A stretch of 64,000 nucleotides of DNA from Flavobacteriales bacterium (GCA_947496375.1 CANMCY010000001.1:134756-198755), one strand, 5' to 3'. Positions 1 through 9,492 are shown, counted from the first letter of the stretch. Numbers and translations: made by a program. The notes: generated by a model from the letters alone, not told the origin.

Positions 1-2
1 AG

Positions 3-497
3 GATACTGCTGCCCGATGGATTGTGATTGACGGTGATACCATCGATAATAAAACCCTCGATCCGGTGCTGGTAAGTGCCGGCATGGATGCTGAGGGTCG
101 CAAGGCCTATCAGCGTCTGAAGAAACGGGTGAAAAAGGTGATGCCTTATGCCAAAATGGCTGCCTACAAAATGCGGGTGATGGAGGATAACCTCACCATG
201 AAAAAAAATAAAAAAGAGCGTAAACGGTACATTAAAGAGTGTGAAGAAAGTTTAAAGCAGATGTACATGGGTCAGTTGAAAAATTTAAGCATTGATGACG
301 GGAAAATCCTGATGAAGCTGATACATCGCGAAACCGGTAAAACCACCTGGGAAATTATGAAAAACTACAGGGGCGGGGCTGAAGCGTTTTTCTGGCAGGC
401 GTTTGGCACTGTATACGGCCACGACATGAAAGTGGAATTTGACCCTGTTGCGGATTTTCAGATTGAAAATATCATCCGGATAGAAAAGCTGGAGTAA
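3..497 (+). CDS. DUF4294 family protein (5' end outside window)
   Basis: The reading frame is open to the left edge, so the start lies outside the window. The first methionine-capable codon inside (GTG at 24) falls within the conserved core reading WIVIDGDT and is unlikely to be the start. The product resembles the Bacteroidota DUF4294 family: an early DGDT motif, a basic helical middle (many Lys/Arg, about residues 35-85) and a C-terminal region with HRETGKTTWE. The function of the family is unknown. It ends one base before the convergent permease gene. The family assignment comes from motif memory only. Confidence 0.75.
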   Translation, partial: DTAARWIVIDGDTIDNKTLDPVLVSAGMDAEGRKAYQRLKKRVKKVMPYAKMAAYKMRVMEDNLTMKKNKKERKRYIKECEESLKQMYMGQLKNLSIDDGKILMKLIHRETGKTTWEIMKNYRGGAEAFFWQAFGTVYGHDMKVEFDPVADFQIENIIRIEKLE

Positions 498-498
498 C

Positions 499-1443
499 TT
501 ATCCTTTGCGCAGAATAATCCATAGTAATGCCGGTGCCCCGATGATTGCGCAGATGGCATTGGTGGGCAAGGTCATGTGGCTAATTAAATGATGCGCCAA
601 TAAATCGGCGAGCAGACATAAAGCCATTCCACAAAGTAGGGTGGGAATCCATAAAATCGCATGATTGTTGCTTTTCATCAGGCCCCGGGCAAAATGTGGG
701 GCAATCATTCCCACAAAACCTATGGGTCCGCAAAATCCGGTGATGGTACCGGCTGCCAGTCCGGCCAGAATTACGGTTTTTCTCCGAAAAAGAGACACAT
801 TTACACCTGCTGAGGTAGCATAGGCATCTCCGGGCAGGTATGCATCCATGGAGAACCGGGCAAACCACAGCAATACAGACGAAACAGTAACCACTCCCAA
901 TAAAATGGGTATGTCTTCCGGCTGCACGCGATCGAAACTTCCAAGACCCCACATCACAAAGCTTTTTATCTGCTCTGCCTGTGCAAGCCCTTGCAGTATT
1001 TCAGTTCCTGCGCCCAGAAGATAGCCCAGGAGCACCCCTGAAAGGAGCAAGGTAAAGGCGTGGCCATGCCTTCGCTGAATGAAAAGCTGTAACAATAATA
1101 CCAGCAGACTTCCTGCTATACCGACCACGGCTATACCGGCACTTTGGAGCCAGCTGCCTGCAAACCCTACCGGAAATGCCATTAAAAAAACAGCTACGGC
1201 AAAGGATGCGCCGGGTGTGGCACCCGTAAGAAATGGCCCTGCCAGTGGATTTCTGAACAACGTTTGCATGGCAAGCCCGCTGATGGCAAGACCAACGCCT
1301 GCAATGGCTGCTGAAATCACCCTGGGAAGCCGAAAGGTATAGAACACCGGATTGTTCAAGGGCATTTCTCCCGCTGTCAGGTCAAGCCAAAGCAATAGAA
1401 TGCACAATGCTGACAAGGATAGTATGATGCCAATGTTTCTCAA
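499..1443 (-). CDS. FecCD/BtuC-type ABC transporter permease
   Basis: This 314-residue, very hydrophobic protein has about nine or ten predicted membrane helices and the family's typical GPIGFVGMIAPH motif near residue 240. FecCD permeases import iron-siderophore, haem or cobalamin with a binding protein and an ATPase. The start is TTG at 1443 and overlaps the stop of the upstream binding-protein gene in a TTGA arrangement, implying translational coupling. No ATPase gene follows: the next gene converges one base away. The ATPase must be encoded elsewhere, and the substrate cannot be told from this sequence. Confidence 0.9.
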   Translation of the reverse strand: MRNIGIILSLSALCILLLWLDLTAGEMPLNNPVFYTFRLPRVISAAIAGVGLAISGLAMQTLFRNPLAGPFLTGATPGASFAVAVFLMAFPVGFAGSWLQSAGIAVVGIAGSLLVLLLQLFIQRRHGHAFTLLLSGVLLGYLLGAGTEILQGLAQAEQIKSFVMWGLGSFDRVQPEDIPILLGVVTVSSVLLWFARFSMDAYLPGDAYATSAGVNVSLFRRKTVILAGLAAGTITGFCGPIGFVGMIAPHFARGLMKSNNHAILWIPTLLCGMALCLLADLLAHHLISHMTLPTNAICAIIGAPALLWIILRKG

Positions 1444-2582
1444 TCTTTTAATGCCTCAAAGAAAATGGTTTCCTGCTGTTCAGGCACCAGGTCAGGATGA
1501 AAAATTTGGATAAGATCACGCAATGCCAGATCCGGACGCACAACAGCATAGTCCCACCACGCATTGCCCCCTTGCGGGTTTTGGGTTTTGGTGGCATTGA
1601 AAATACCCCCGGTTTTTCCTGCATCAAACAGTCCGAGACGCCTGTCTATTTGGGTAAGGCAGTCTTTTGTTCTGCAACTGCCCGGGTTAATCCAGAAGTC
1701 TGCATTCCGGGCTTTTTGATAAACTTTTTCTATGTCCAGCGTGATTTTACCTGCACCCTTTACATCCTTCCATAGGTAGTTTGCCCCTGCATCCGCAAAC
1801 ATGGCAGCCATGTAGCTTTCACCTGCCGGTACATCCCAGTTTCCGCTGTAGGGAGCATTGCAGAATACGGTCGGTTTTTCAGGGTTTGATTCTTTAATAT
1901 TGGCCGCCAGACTTTCGTAATGCTCTCTCACCATACTGAAAAAAGTTTCCGCTTCATCCGGTTTGCCTAAAAGCCACCCGAAGACTTTCAGCCATTCAGC
2001 CCGTGCCAGCGGGTGGGTTTCCAGATAATTCTGTAAAAAAATGACAGGAATGCCGTTGCGGTTCACCCCATTCCATTCTTCCCTGCCTTTGTTGTCGATA
2101 TAGTAGGTTAGAACCAAATCAGGATTGCTTTTTAACAGTGTTTCCATGTCGATTGAGACCCCTTTGCCTGCTTCAGTTACTTTGCTTTTGGAAAACCATT
2201 TTTGGCATTTAGGACCGGTATGGAACTTTGTATTATCTGTGCAGCAAATCAGGGTTTCAGTTTGCAATACCTCCATCATGCCTGAAAAAACGGCTGTCAT
2301 GCAGGCGATTCGGTTGCGTTTCTGAACCGAAATGCAATTTTTCGGTGTCGTATTACTGCCCCAGTGAATAATTTGTAGCCACTGTGAGGTATCGGATGGA
2401 TTTTTCAATGCGATGAATGAGTCTTTTCCATTCACCCCAAATAAAAACATTCGACTATACTGTGGTGTTTGCCATTGAACGCCGTCCGGCAGGCCATTGT
2501 CTGCTTGTTCACTGCACGCAGTAACCAGCAGAATGAGCAGAAATAAGGAATAGGGTTTTAATGGCAATCTCACGGATTGCAA
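1440..2582 (-). CDS. ABC transporter substrate-binding lipoprotein (BtuF/FecB-like)
   Basis: The protein has 380 residues. A lipoprotein signal ends in LLVTAC, with the lipidated Cys at residue 23, so it should sit in the periplasm tethered to a membrane. The mid-region (SIDMETLLKSNPDLVLTYY) and the tail match the helical-backbone periplasmic binding fold (BtuF/FecB/TroA class) that feeds FecCD permeases, and the permease gene overlaps its 3' end. Its own start overlaps the 3' end of the upstream esterase gene by 13 nt. It has more cysteines than usual, including an ICC pair and a CRTKDC stretch. The ligand is probably a metal chelate or cobalamin, but this is undetermined. Confidence 0.85.
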   Translation of the reverse strand: MQSVRLPLKPYSLFLLILLVTACSEQADNGLPDGVQWQTPQYSRMFLFGVNGKDSFIALKNPSDTSQWLQIIHWGSNTTPKNCISVQKRNRIACMTAVFSGMMEVLQTETLICCTDNTKFHTGPKCQKWFSKSKVTEAGKGVSIDMETLLKSNPDLVLTYYIDNKGREEWNGVNRNGIPVIFLQNYLETHPLARAEWLKVFGWLLGKPDEAETFFSMVREHYESLAANIKESNPEKPTVFCNAPYSGNWDVPAGESYMAAMFADAGANYLWKDVKGAGKITLDIEKVYQKARNADFWINPGSCRTKDCLTQIDRRLGLFDAGKTGGIFNATKTQNPQGGNAWWDYAVVRPDLALRDLIQIFHPDLVPEQQETIFFEALKD

Positions 2583-3793
2583 AGAAACGAACCTTCACCG
2601 GAATTTGTGCGATAGCGAATCACGCAGGGCGTGCGAAAAATTTCGGTATGCTGCCCCTCTTGTAAATTGATGCGCTGAAAACTGCGACCTGCCATGTCGT
2701 AAAATTCCCATGATCCGGTTTGCAGGGTTACGAGATAGGTTTTATTTCCATCCCTTTGCAGGGCGTAGGGTTTGGGTTGCTTCACCGGTGCAATCCCGGT
2801 ATTGGGGCTGCAAATGATAGCGGAAGCCCAATTGGCGGTCATGGTATCCATCAGGGCGGGATTGTCCACATCGTGTACATTGCCACTGATGATGCGGTTT
2901 CGCAGCATTAATCCGGTGTATCCCAGTGCTTTGAGTCTGCGACTGATGATGGTGCTTCCATACAACATTGGCCAGTTATCTGAAATGCCCAGACCAATTC
3001 CATAATATGGTTTATTGATTCCGGCGGAAACCACCGGGTCGCCCAACTGGTGGTAGTTGAATACGGCGGGTCGGGCAGTTTCCAAAACGGCGGTATCAGC
3101 CACAGCTCCAAAATAATTGAGCACGCCGCGCACAGAAGTATTATATCCGTTTAGGTTAATCGTGCCTTCTACATTGCCCAGAGAGGGTCTTTTATAATTG
3201 ATACCCTGATAAACTACGCTGTTGATAGAATCGCAGGAAGCAGGTCGGAACTTGTTGTCGTTCACAAATGCCACATTGAGACTGGTGATGGCCCCGGCGC
3301 TGTACCCACCGATAAAAAAGTTCATAATATCAGAACTATCGGTTTTATTGCGCCCTTTCATATACCTCACTGCGCCTTTAATGTCCTGCATTGCCCTGTA
3401 GGCAGCTCTTTCCGGCTCTGCTTTATCCAGTGCGTAGGGGTAATTGTCCGGAAAAACCGGCCTGAAAAATCCGAGTCTGTAGGATGCTGTTGCGGCAACA
3501 TATCCGCGCTGGGCAAAGGATTTGGCCTGATTGGTTACATCCTTATAATTACCTCCGCTGAAACCGCCCCCATGGATGAACAAAATCATGGGCCTTAGGG
3601 TGTTTTTGTCGCCCAGGGGTTTGTAAATATCAATGTATAGCGTGTCAGTTCTGTTGCCAAAAGCTTTTACCACACCATATATGGTATTCAATTCCTGCTG
3701 TATGGCATATTTTTTAGTGGTATAATCGCATGGCTGAGCATGAATGAGGTTGCATCCGGCAATGCAAAGTAGGGTAGCGAAAAAATTGCGCAT
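2570..3793 (-). CDS. secreted alpha/beta-hydrolase (esterase/lipase) with T9SS-like C-terminus
   Basis: A signal peptide (residues 1-20, ending HAQ) is followed by an alpha/beta-hydrolase core. The oxyanion-hole motif HGGGFSGG lies near residue 95 and the nucleophile elbow GYSAGA near residue 165, typical of the BD-FAE/carboxylesterase group. A conserved NVHDVDNP stretch probably supplies the catalytic His. The last 65 or so residues, with WEFYDMAGR and a short beta-rich tail, look like a T9SS type A sorting domain, so the protein is probably exported to the surface. It is first in the operon with the ABC importer genes; the overlap suggests co-expression, not necessarily a shared role. Confidence 0.8.
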   Translation of the reverse strand: MRNFFATLLCIAGCNLIHAQPCDYTTKKYAIQQELNTIYGVVKAFGNRTDTLYIDIYKPLGDKNTLRPMILFIHGGGFSGGNYKDVTNQAKSFAQRGYVAATASYRLGFFRPVFPDNYPYALDKAEPERAAYRAMQDIKGAVRYMKGRNKTDSSDIMNFFIGGYSAGAITSLNVAFVNDNKFRPASCDSINSVVYQGINYKRPSLGNVEGTINLNGYNTSVRGVLNYFGAVADTAVLETARPAVFNYHQLGDPVVSAGINKPYYGIGLGISDNWPMLYGSTIISRRLKALGYTGLMLRNRIISGNVHDVDNPALMDTMTANWASAIICSPNTGIAPVKQPKPYALQRDGNKTYLVTLQTGSWEFYDMAGRSFQRINLQEGQHTEIFRTPCVIRYRTNSGEGSFLCNP

Positions 3794-3831
3794 ATTGCGA
3801 ATATATAAAAAAATTGGACATGATAATAAGT

Positions 3832-3866
3832 TTTGGTTTTAGGGTCGGTTGCTCTGATTATCTTTG
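3832..3866 (+). promoter_or_regulatory. promoter of divIC
   Basis: TTTG at 3832-3835 and TATCTTTG at 3859-3866 match the Bacteroidota -33 and -7 (TAnnTTTG) elements with 23 nt between them. The ATG at 3873 is only 6 nt downstream. Confidence 0.6.
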
Positions 3867-3872
3867 TGCTGT

Positions 3873-4175
3873 ATGCTGTTGAAACTATTCAAATATCGCT
3901 ACATACTGCTTTTTGCATTCTTCGGGCTATGGATGTTGTTTTTTGACAGCAACAATGTGTTTTACCGCTTCTCCATTGCATCTGAAGTTTCTGAGCTGGA
4001 GGAATCCAGGGATATCTATAAGAAGCAGATAGCAGATTTGAACAGACAGCGCACAGAGTTGTTCGGAAACCAGATTAATCTTGAAAAGTTTGCCAGAGAA
4101 AAGTATATGATGAAGAAAGACAACGAAGATCTTTTCGTCGTTATACAGGATACGATTGAAAAAAATGATCAATGA
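3873..4175 (+). CDS. septum formation initiator family protein (FtsB/DivIC)
   Basis: This is a 100-residue bitopic membrane protein: a short basic N-terminus, one membrane helix (about residues 9-25), then a periplasmic coiled coil (about 35-70) and a conserved LEKFAREKYMMKKDNED segment typical of FtsB/DivIC. It would act in the divisome with FtsL/FtsQ-type partners. ATG at 3873 is preferred over a TTG three codons upstream because it sits just behind a good -7 element and gives a standard N-terminus. It lies 96 nt upstream of dnaN. Confidence 0.9.
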   Translation: MLLKLFKYRYILLFAFFGLWMLFFDSNNVFYRFSIASEVSELEESRDIYKKQIADLNRQRTELFGNQINLEKFAREKYMMKKDNEDLFVVIQDTIEKNDQ

Positions 4176-4235
4176 GCAGCCGACTTTTGTTTATAAAACC
4201 CAAAAATTTGTGCATTTCTATTCACGTATCTTAAA

Positions 4236-4243
4236 TAGGTTTG
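4236..4243 (+). promoter_or_regulatory. -7 element of the dnaN promoter
   Basis: TAGGTTTG is a perfect TAnnTTTG. A TTTG at 4207-4210 could be the -33 element, with a long 25-nt spacing. The dnaN ATG is 28 nt downstream, so dnaN probably has its own promoter. Confidence 0.6.
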
Positions 4244-4271
4244 TACTCAACATCAGAAAGAATACACTTTT

Positions 4272-5393
4272 ATGAAGTTTATAGCACCCAGCAACGAACT
4301 CCTTCAGCATTTGCTGACTGTAAATGGAGCCATTATTTCCAAGCCCATTATACCCATTCTGGAAAATTTCCTCTTTGATATCAAAGGAAATACCCTCACT
4401 ATTTTCAGTACCGACCTGGATACCAGCATGACTACCAGTATGCAGGTAGAATCCAAAGAGGATGTGCGTGTGGCGGTGCCCAGTAAAATGGTAATCGATA
4501 TTTTGCGTTCGCTTCCCGATCAGCCGGTTACCTTCAGCATTGAAGAATCCAGCTACGGAATTGAGGTGGTGAACAACAACGGGCGTTACAAAATGGCCGG
4601 TCTGAATGGATCTGATTTTCCGGCATTGCCCGAAAAATCAGGCGATGGCAGCTTTACCGTTCCTTCCAATATTCTGCTTCGTGCCATCAGCAAAACCCTG
4701 TTTGCCACCGGCAATGATGAACTGCGATTGAATCTGACGGGTCTATTTGTGGAAATGAAGGAAGACAGCGTGAACTTTGTAGCTACCGATGCCAATAAAC
4801 TGGTTCGCTTTACACGCAAAGACCTCAAAACCGGCTCTGACCAGAATTTCATCATTCCCAAAAAGCCGTTGAATCTGCTAAAAACAGCGTTACCGAATGA
4901 TGATACCCCTGTGATGGTAGACTATAACCGCAGCAATGTGTTCTTTACCTTCGGTTCAACACAGCTAATCGCACGTCTGCTGGATGAAAAATACCCTGAT
5001 TACAATGCGGTTATTCCTACAGAAAACCCGAATTCACTGACCATTTCGCGCAGTGATTTTCTGAGTTCCATCAATCGTATCAGCATATTTGCCAGCAAAA
5101 CTACCCATCAGATTCGTCTGAAAATTACCGGCAGTGAACTGCAGATCAGTGCTGAAGATCTGGAGATGGCAAACGAAGCTCAGGAAAAAATCAACTGCGA
5201 ATACGATGGTGAAGATATGGAAATCGGCTTCAATGCCCGCTTCCTGAAAGATATGCTTGCCACCATTGATGGTGAGCAGGTGGTATTGAAACTGTCGGCG
5301 CCTAATCGGGCAGGCTTGCTGGTTCCAACGGAAAATGAGAAAGATGAAGACATCACCATGCTCATTATGCCGATGATGCTCAATAACTACTAA
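4272..5393 (+). CDS. dnaN: DNA polymerase III subunit beta (sliding clamp)
   Basis: At 373 residues this is full length. It has the three-fold clamp-domain pattern, starting MKFIAPSNELLQHL, with a conserved LNLTGLFVE stretch in the second domain and a C-terminus ending in IMPMMLNNY, equivalent to the usual MPMRL end. The clamp encircles DNA and tethers the replicative polymerase, repair polymerases and MutS/MutL. The gene stands alone, not beside dnaA. The gene downstream is convergent. Confidence 0.98.
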   Translation: MKFIAPSNELLQHLLTVNGAIISKPIIPILENFLFDIKGNTLTIFSTDLDTSMTTSMQVESKEDVRVAVPSKMVIDILRSLPDQPVTFSIEESSYGIEVVNNNGRYKMAGLNGSDFPALPEKSGDGSFTVPSNILLRAISKTLFATGNDELRLNLTGLFVEMKEDSVNFVATDANKLVRFTRKDLKTGSDQNFIIPKKPLNLLKTALPNDDTPVMVDYNRSNVFFTFGSTQLIARLLDEKYPDYNAVIPTENPNSLTISRSDFLSSINRISIFASKTTHQIRLKITGSELQISAEDLEMANEAQEKINCEYDGEDMEIGFNARFLKDMLATIDGEQVVLKLSAPNRAGLLVPTENEKDEDITMLIMPMMLNNY

Positions 5394-5435
5394 TAGTCGC
5401 CCTTAAACAGCGGCTGCTTCCATTATCCGCAGCAG

Positions 5436-6902
5436 CTATGCATTCCTTCTTCCCTTGCGGGTGTGTGTGTTCAGTATCCTGGCATTTTCAATTTTAGTTT
5501 CCTGAGATTTGCGCATTCCCCAAATCTTTTCCCTGTGTTCTTTGGGGATTCCCTCTGTGCTGCATATGGGAAGGGGGTAATCCACACCCGGGGTAAATCC
5601 AAACTCTGATTGCTCCAAGGCATTGGTCTCCCAGGGTTTATGCTTCAGATGAACCGGTAAATGTGCCAGTTCAGGACACCATTTTGCAATGAATAATCCG
5701 TCCGGATCGTGGTCCATACTTTGCTTTACCGGATTGTACATGCGTACGGTATTGATACCCGTGGTTCCTGCCTGCATTTGAAACTGCGGGTAGTGGATAC
5801 CCGGCTCGTAGTCCAGAAAAATTTGTGCAATGTGCGCTTTCCCCTTGCGCCAATCGGCTCCCAGGTGGTGGCATAGAAACGAAACCAGCATGGCGCGCAT
5901 TCTGAAATTAATCCAGCCGGTCTGTTGCAGGCACCGCATATTGGCATCCACCATCGGAAAGCCGGTTTTACCCTCTTTCCATGCCGTTATAGCTTGCTCA
6001 TCGTTGTTCCATTGCAGTGAGTCGTAGCCACGGTTAATGTGCTCATACTCATAACGGCATTCCTGCTCAAATTTTTGGATAAAATGGCAATGCCAGCGAA
6101 GTCTTTCCCGAAAAGAGGAAAATGCGCGTTTATGGATTTTGGCATTTTCGGAGGCGTACGCAACCTGATAGGCCTGACGAATGCTCATGTTGCCCCAGGC
6201 AAGATAAGGCGAAAGCCGACTGCACGATTGCCGGCTTTCAGCCGGTTTGGAAATGTGGCGGTTGTAATTTTGGCCGCGTTCCGAAATGAAACTTTGCAGG
6301 TATTGCCAGGCATTTTTTTCTCCCCCCGGCTGCATTGATTTGTTCCAGGGCGATGGCAGATGTAGTGTTTCAGGCAGGGTAGGAAATGGTAAAGCTTCAT
6401 TCACAGCGAGCTGCGGAGAGAATTGATTGTGTATGAGGGGCGCATGCATGTGCCCAAACCATTGCTTATCCCATCCATCGCGGTTTTGAATGCCTCTCAG
6501 AATTCCATCCCGCTGAAATTCCTGCCATTCGATGTGATGTTCTTTCAACAATTGCCCAACGGATTTATCTCGCTGCCAGGTTTGTAAAACGCCGCTTTCT
6601 CTGTAGCTGAAAACGCTGTGAATGTTATATTTTTCTATGAGAAACTGAAATACCACGGTGGCTTCTGAACAGGCACTATGTACCTGCATGTTGGCCCTTG
6701 ACAGTTTGCCATTCATGTCTTCCAGGGATTGAAGCTGAAACTGTATATGACGCCCGCTGCAATCCGGACGTGCCATGAGGGATGGCTCAAATAGATACAG
6801 CATCAGGTAAGGAATACCGGCTATTTCTGCAGCGTGCATAGGTGCATGATCCGTAGTTCGAAGATCGCGTTTCAGCCACACTACATTGATGGATGGCTTC
6901 AT
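5436..6902 (-). CDS. cryptochrome/photolyase family protein (class I-like)
   Basis: The 488-residue protein has an N-terminal Rossmann antenna domain ([15 protein letters not shown], residues 8-22) and a helical FAD domain with [11 protein letters not shown] (about 229-239), [11 protein letters not shown] and WRKG motifs. This places it in the photolyase/cryptochrome superfamily, which repairs UV photoproducts or senses blue light. At the FAD N5 site, where CPD photolyases carry an Asn-rich NNGG stretch, it has [12 protein letters not shown]. It may therefore be a divergent repair enzyme or a cryptochrome. Its ATG overlaps the stop of the upstream photolyase-like gene by 4 nt. Confidence 0.88.
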   Translation of the reverse strand: MKPSINVVWLKRDLRTTDHAPMHAAEIAGIPYLMLYLFEPSLMARPDCSGRHIQFQLQSLEDMNGKLSRANMQVHSACSEATVVFQFLIEKYNIHSVFSYRESGVLQTWQRDKSVGQLLKEHHIEWQEFQRDGILRGIQNRDGWDKQWFGHMHAPLIHNQFSPQLAVNEALPFPTLPETLHLPSPWNKSMQPGGEKNAWQYLQSFISERGQNYNRHISKPAESRQSCSRLSPYLAWGNMSIRQAYQVAYASENAKIHKRAFSSFRERLRWHCHFIQKFEQECRYEYEHINRGYDSLQWNNDEQAITAWKEGKTGFPMVDANMRCLQQTGWINFRMRAMLVSFLCHHLGADWRKGKAHIAQIFLDYEPGIHYPQFQMQAGTTGINTVRMYNPVKQSMDHDPDGLFIAKWCPELAHLPVHLKHKPWETNALEQSEFGFTPGVDYPLPICSTEGIPKEHREKIWGMRKSQETKIENARILNTHTRKGRRNA

Positions 6903-8374
6903 AGGTCCAGACGCTGAAGGTAAATTTCAGACTCACTGAAATGTTGATTCCGCTTATCGGGATCCATGCGGTCCAGGGTTTTTAGCAGCATTCCGATTCG
7001 AGGGTTTTGTCCAAAAAAATCTCGGTGCCTGTGCATGAATGACCAGAACAGGCCGTCCCAGATTTTCTCCCACCGCCCATCGCCTTTGTAGTCGGACATT
7101 TTAAGCAGGTAGTTGCTTCCACTGATGTAGGGTTTGGAGCACATTCTCCCACCGTCAGCAAACTGGCTCATACCGTATACATTGGGTACCATTACCCAAT
7201 CATACGCATCAATGTACATTTCCATGAACCAGCGGTACACTTCGTCGGGATCAAATTCGCATAGCAGCATAAAGTTGCCCAGCACCATCAGTCTTTCAAT
7301 ATGATGATTGTAGCCGGTTTTTAGTAGTTTTTGGATGCAGTCATCAATCGGGGCTATACCGGTGGTACCGTTGTAGAAGGAGGGTGGGATTTTTCTTGAA
7401 AAACCCCAGAAGTTGGTGGTGCGTTGCCGGGTTCCGAGTTGCAGGTAAAAAAGCCGTACAAATTCCCGCCATCCCACAATCTGTCTGATGAAACCTTCCA
7501 GCGAAGCCAACGGAACCGGATGTTTGTCAGAAAACAGGATGGCCGCATCAATGATCTGTTGAGGTGTGAGGAGCCCAATATTCAACATGGGCGTGAGCAC
7601 AGAATGATGCAGCCAGTGTTCAGACTGTACGATGGCATCCTCATAAGGCCCAAAATCCTGAAAGCGTTGTATCAGAAATTGCTGCAGCCAGCGTTCGGCT
7701 TCTTCATGGGTAGACGGGTAATTGATTCCGTTGTTCAGTTCGCCGGGGTGGTTGGGGAAATGCTTGAAGACGAATTGCCTTGCTTCTTCCGTAAATTGAT
7801 TTTCCTCAGGAAATACAAGTGCCGGCGGTTTTTTGCCGGTGGGGTAGCGTTTGCGGTTATCCGTATCGTAGGTCCATTGGCCCCCCACAGGTTTATTATT
7901 ATCCATGAGCAAATTCCGCTGTTTGCGCTGCGCCACATAAAAGTCGGTTTGCACCATGCTTCCGTCTTTGCGGGTAGGTAAGGGCGTATTGCGGCCGTTC
8001 ATATAACCCGGACTTTCATGAATATGCAGTTCTATGCCCATTTTTCGACATTGTTTTGTCAAACGTTGTTCGAGCCAGGTATCTGCAGGGTCGTAACAGT
8101 GAATTTCTGTTATTTTTTGGGTCAAAGGGGAAGTCAGCAGTTTCCGGACATCAGATTCCGGCTGAAGGCAGTCAATATAGGTGCAGTGGATTTGGTTTTG
8201 GGTAAGATACTGATGATAGTACTGCATACTGCTGCGATGCAATGCGAGTTTTTGCTTGTGAAACGCGAATTGACGGAAGAAAAGGTGTTCTTCAATCAGG
8301 TAAACTTCCCCTACATTCTTAAGGTGTTCAATGTCTTTGAATAGTTGATGGGGAAATATCAGGAAGGCATTCAC
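6899..8374 (-). CDS. PhrB/FeS-BCP-like (6-4) photolyase family protein, apparently lacking the Fe-S cysteines
   Basis: The 491-residue protein matches the prokaryotic (6-4) photolyase group: the N-terminus reads FLIFPHQLF, and the C-terminal catalytic domain has GWREFVR (301-307), [11 protein letters not shown] (357-367), [21 protein letters not shown] (389-409) and MSDY (426-429). In the family as I know it, MSDY continues with a Cys-x-x-Cys that binds a [4Fe-4S] cluster, plus another Cys before LYW. Here the sequence is [19 protein letters not shown], with no Cys. It is first in a two-gene operon with the second photolyase. Confidence 0.88.
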   Translation of the reverse strand: MNAFLIFPHQLFKDIEHLKNVGEVYLIEEHLFFRQFAFHKQKLALHRSSMQYYHQYLTQNQIHCTYIDCLQPESDVRKLLTSPLTQKITEIHCYDPADTWLEQRLTKQCRKMGIELHIHESPGYMNGRNTPLPTRKDGSMVQTDFYVAQRKQRNLLMDNNKPVGGQWTYDTDNRKRYPTGKKPPALVFPEENQFTEEARQFVFKHFPNHPGELNNGINYPSTHEEAERWLQQFLIQRFQDFGPYEDAIVQSEHWLHHSVLTPMLNIGLLTPQQIIDAAILFSDKHPVPLASLEGFIRQIVGWREFVRLFYLQLGTRQRTTNFWGFSRKIPPSFYNGTTGIAPIDDCIQKLLKTGYNHHIERLMVLGNFMLLCEFDPDEVYRWFMEMYIDAYDWVMVPNVYGMSQFADGGRMCSKPYISGSNYLLKMSDYKGDGRWEKIWDGLFWSFMHRHRDFFGQNPRIGMLLKTLDRMDPDKRNQHFSESEIYLQRLDL

Positions 8375-8384
8375 CCCAAGTAAA

Positions 8385-8392
8385 CAAATATG
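8385..8392 (-). promoter_or_regulatory. -7-like element of the photolyase operon
   Basis: On the minus strand the sequence is CATATTTG, one mismatch from TAnnTTTG, and lies 10 nt before the ATG at 8374. Confidence 0.4.
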
Positions 8393-8483
8393 AGAGGGAA
8401 GGGTTTCGCATAAAGGGAATCTGTTTAGCGGATTAAATTTTTATTAACGTTGATAAAAGTCTAACAAAATACAAAAAGTAGAT

Positions 8484-8491
8484 TATATTTG
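8484..8491 (+). promoter_or_regulatory. -7 element of the small gene at 8512
   Basis: TATATTTG matches TAnnTTTG exactly, 20 nt before the ATG at 8512. It supports real expression of this small gene. The 138-nt divergent region 8375-8511 is AT-rich and otherwise shows nothing. Confidence 0.5.
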
Positions 8492-8511
8492 TAATTATAA
8501 AACCAATAAAA

Positions 8512-8799
8512 ATGATAAATCAACAGGAACTTGAAGCCCTCAAAGCCAACTCGCTGAGTTTGGAAAACGCCAGGGTTATTGCGGATCAAATTGAAAAGGA
8601 CCCCACTGTAGGCGGCATATTTCCAAATGGCAATACGGCAGACTTTACGCATCCTGACATTGAAAAATTTAAGACCAAATGGTGCCCGATTTGGCCCTAT
8701 GTGAGGGTGTTGTTGAATATTGCCAAAATATTTACCAATGACAGGGTTGATAAGGTCATTGATGCCTTATTGGCGCTGGGGGATGAAGTTTGTGTGTAA
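8512..8799 (+). CDS. small protein of unknown function
   Basis: This 95-residue protein is not recognised. It starts MINQQELEALKANS and has an N-terminal helical region, a GGIFPNGNTADF segment (about 34-45), a KWCPIWPYVR stretch (about 56-65) and a C-terminal amphipathic helix. There is no signal peptide and no membrane helix. The upstream -7 element and ATG make it a credible gene. It lies between divergent photolyase and convergent yggS genes, so the context gives no role. Confidence 0.6.
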   Translation: MINQQELEALKANSLSLENARVIADQIEKDPTVGGIFPNGNTADFTHPDIEKFKTKWCPIWPYVRVLLNIAKIFTNDRVDKVIDALLALGDEVCV

Positions 8800-8824
8800 C
8801 TAAGTGTGTGTATTTTAAAAGCCT

Positions 8825-9487
8825 TCAACCCTCAAATACCTTACTTCCCACCCGCACCATGGTGCTGCCGCAAGCAACCGCTATGGGGTAATCACTGCTC
8901 ATGCCAATGCTGAGCTCTTTAAAAGCGTCGTTTTGCTTCATCAGGCCTTGTTTGAGTTCTTTAAACAGGTCAGCCACGATGGTGAATTCATGGCTAATTT
9001 GCTGTTGATCGGGGGTGTTGCTTGCCATGGCCATGAGACCTACCACTCGAATATGCCTAAGTTGCTGAAAATCGTAACTGGCCAATAAAGAGTTTACCTC
9101 ATCCGGAGCCAAACCAAACTTGGTGTCTTCCCGGGCAACAAACACTTGCAGCAGCACATCCTGCACTTTATTGATTTTCGCGGCTTGTTTGTCTATTTCT
9201 TGCAGTAACTTCAGACTGTCTGCACTGTGAATCAATTTCACAAAAGGAACGATGTATTTAACTTTATTGGTTTGCAAATGTCCGATCAGATGCCATTCAA
9301 TGTCTTTAGGCAGTGCATCGTAACGCTCCAGCAATGCCTGCACCCTGTTCTCTGCAAACGCGCGTTGACCGGCTGCATATACGGCTTCAATATCATCGAT
9401 ACTGCGGTATTTGCTCACCACCAGAAGTCGGGTTTTTGCACCCAGTTCATTTTTTATATCCTGCAACCGTGTGGCTATCGTGTTCAT
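8825..9487 (-). CDS. yggS: YggS/PROSC family PLP-binding protein
   Basis: The 220-residue protein is the usual family length. The PLP-binding Lys lies in LLVVSKYR (Lys26), followed by AFAENRVQ, WHLIGHLQTNK, and the phosphate-binding end GMSSDYPIAVACGSTMVRVG. YggS proteins bind pyridoxal phosphate and maintain vitamin B6 and amino-acid homeostasis without known catalysis. The gene starts 21 nt from the divergent DUF4296 gene. Confidence 0.95.
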   Translation of the reverse strand: MNTIATRLQDIKNELGAKTRLLVVSKYRSIDDIEAVYAAGQRAFAENRVQALLERYDALPKDIEWHLIGHLQTNKVKYIVPFVKLIHSADSLKLLQEIDKQAAKINKVQDVLLQVFVAREDTKFGLAPDEVNSLLASYDFQQLRHIRVVGLMAMASNTPDQQQISHEFTIVADLFKELKQGLMKQNDAFKELSIGMSSDYPIAVACGSTMVRVGSKVFEG

Positions 9488-9492
9488 TTTCG

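Noticed and set aside
5409-5437. Hairpin between dnaN and the photolyase gene
   Set aside because: The stem has eight of nine pairs but an 11-nt loop and no T run on either strand, so it is not a convincing terminator.
7424-7981. A 185-codon open frame on the plus strand
   Set aside because: It is antisense to the PhrB-like photolyase and has no start context or known motif.
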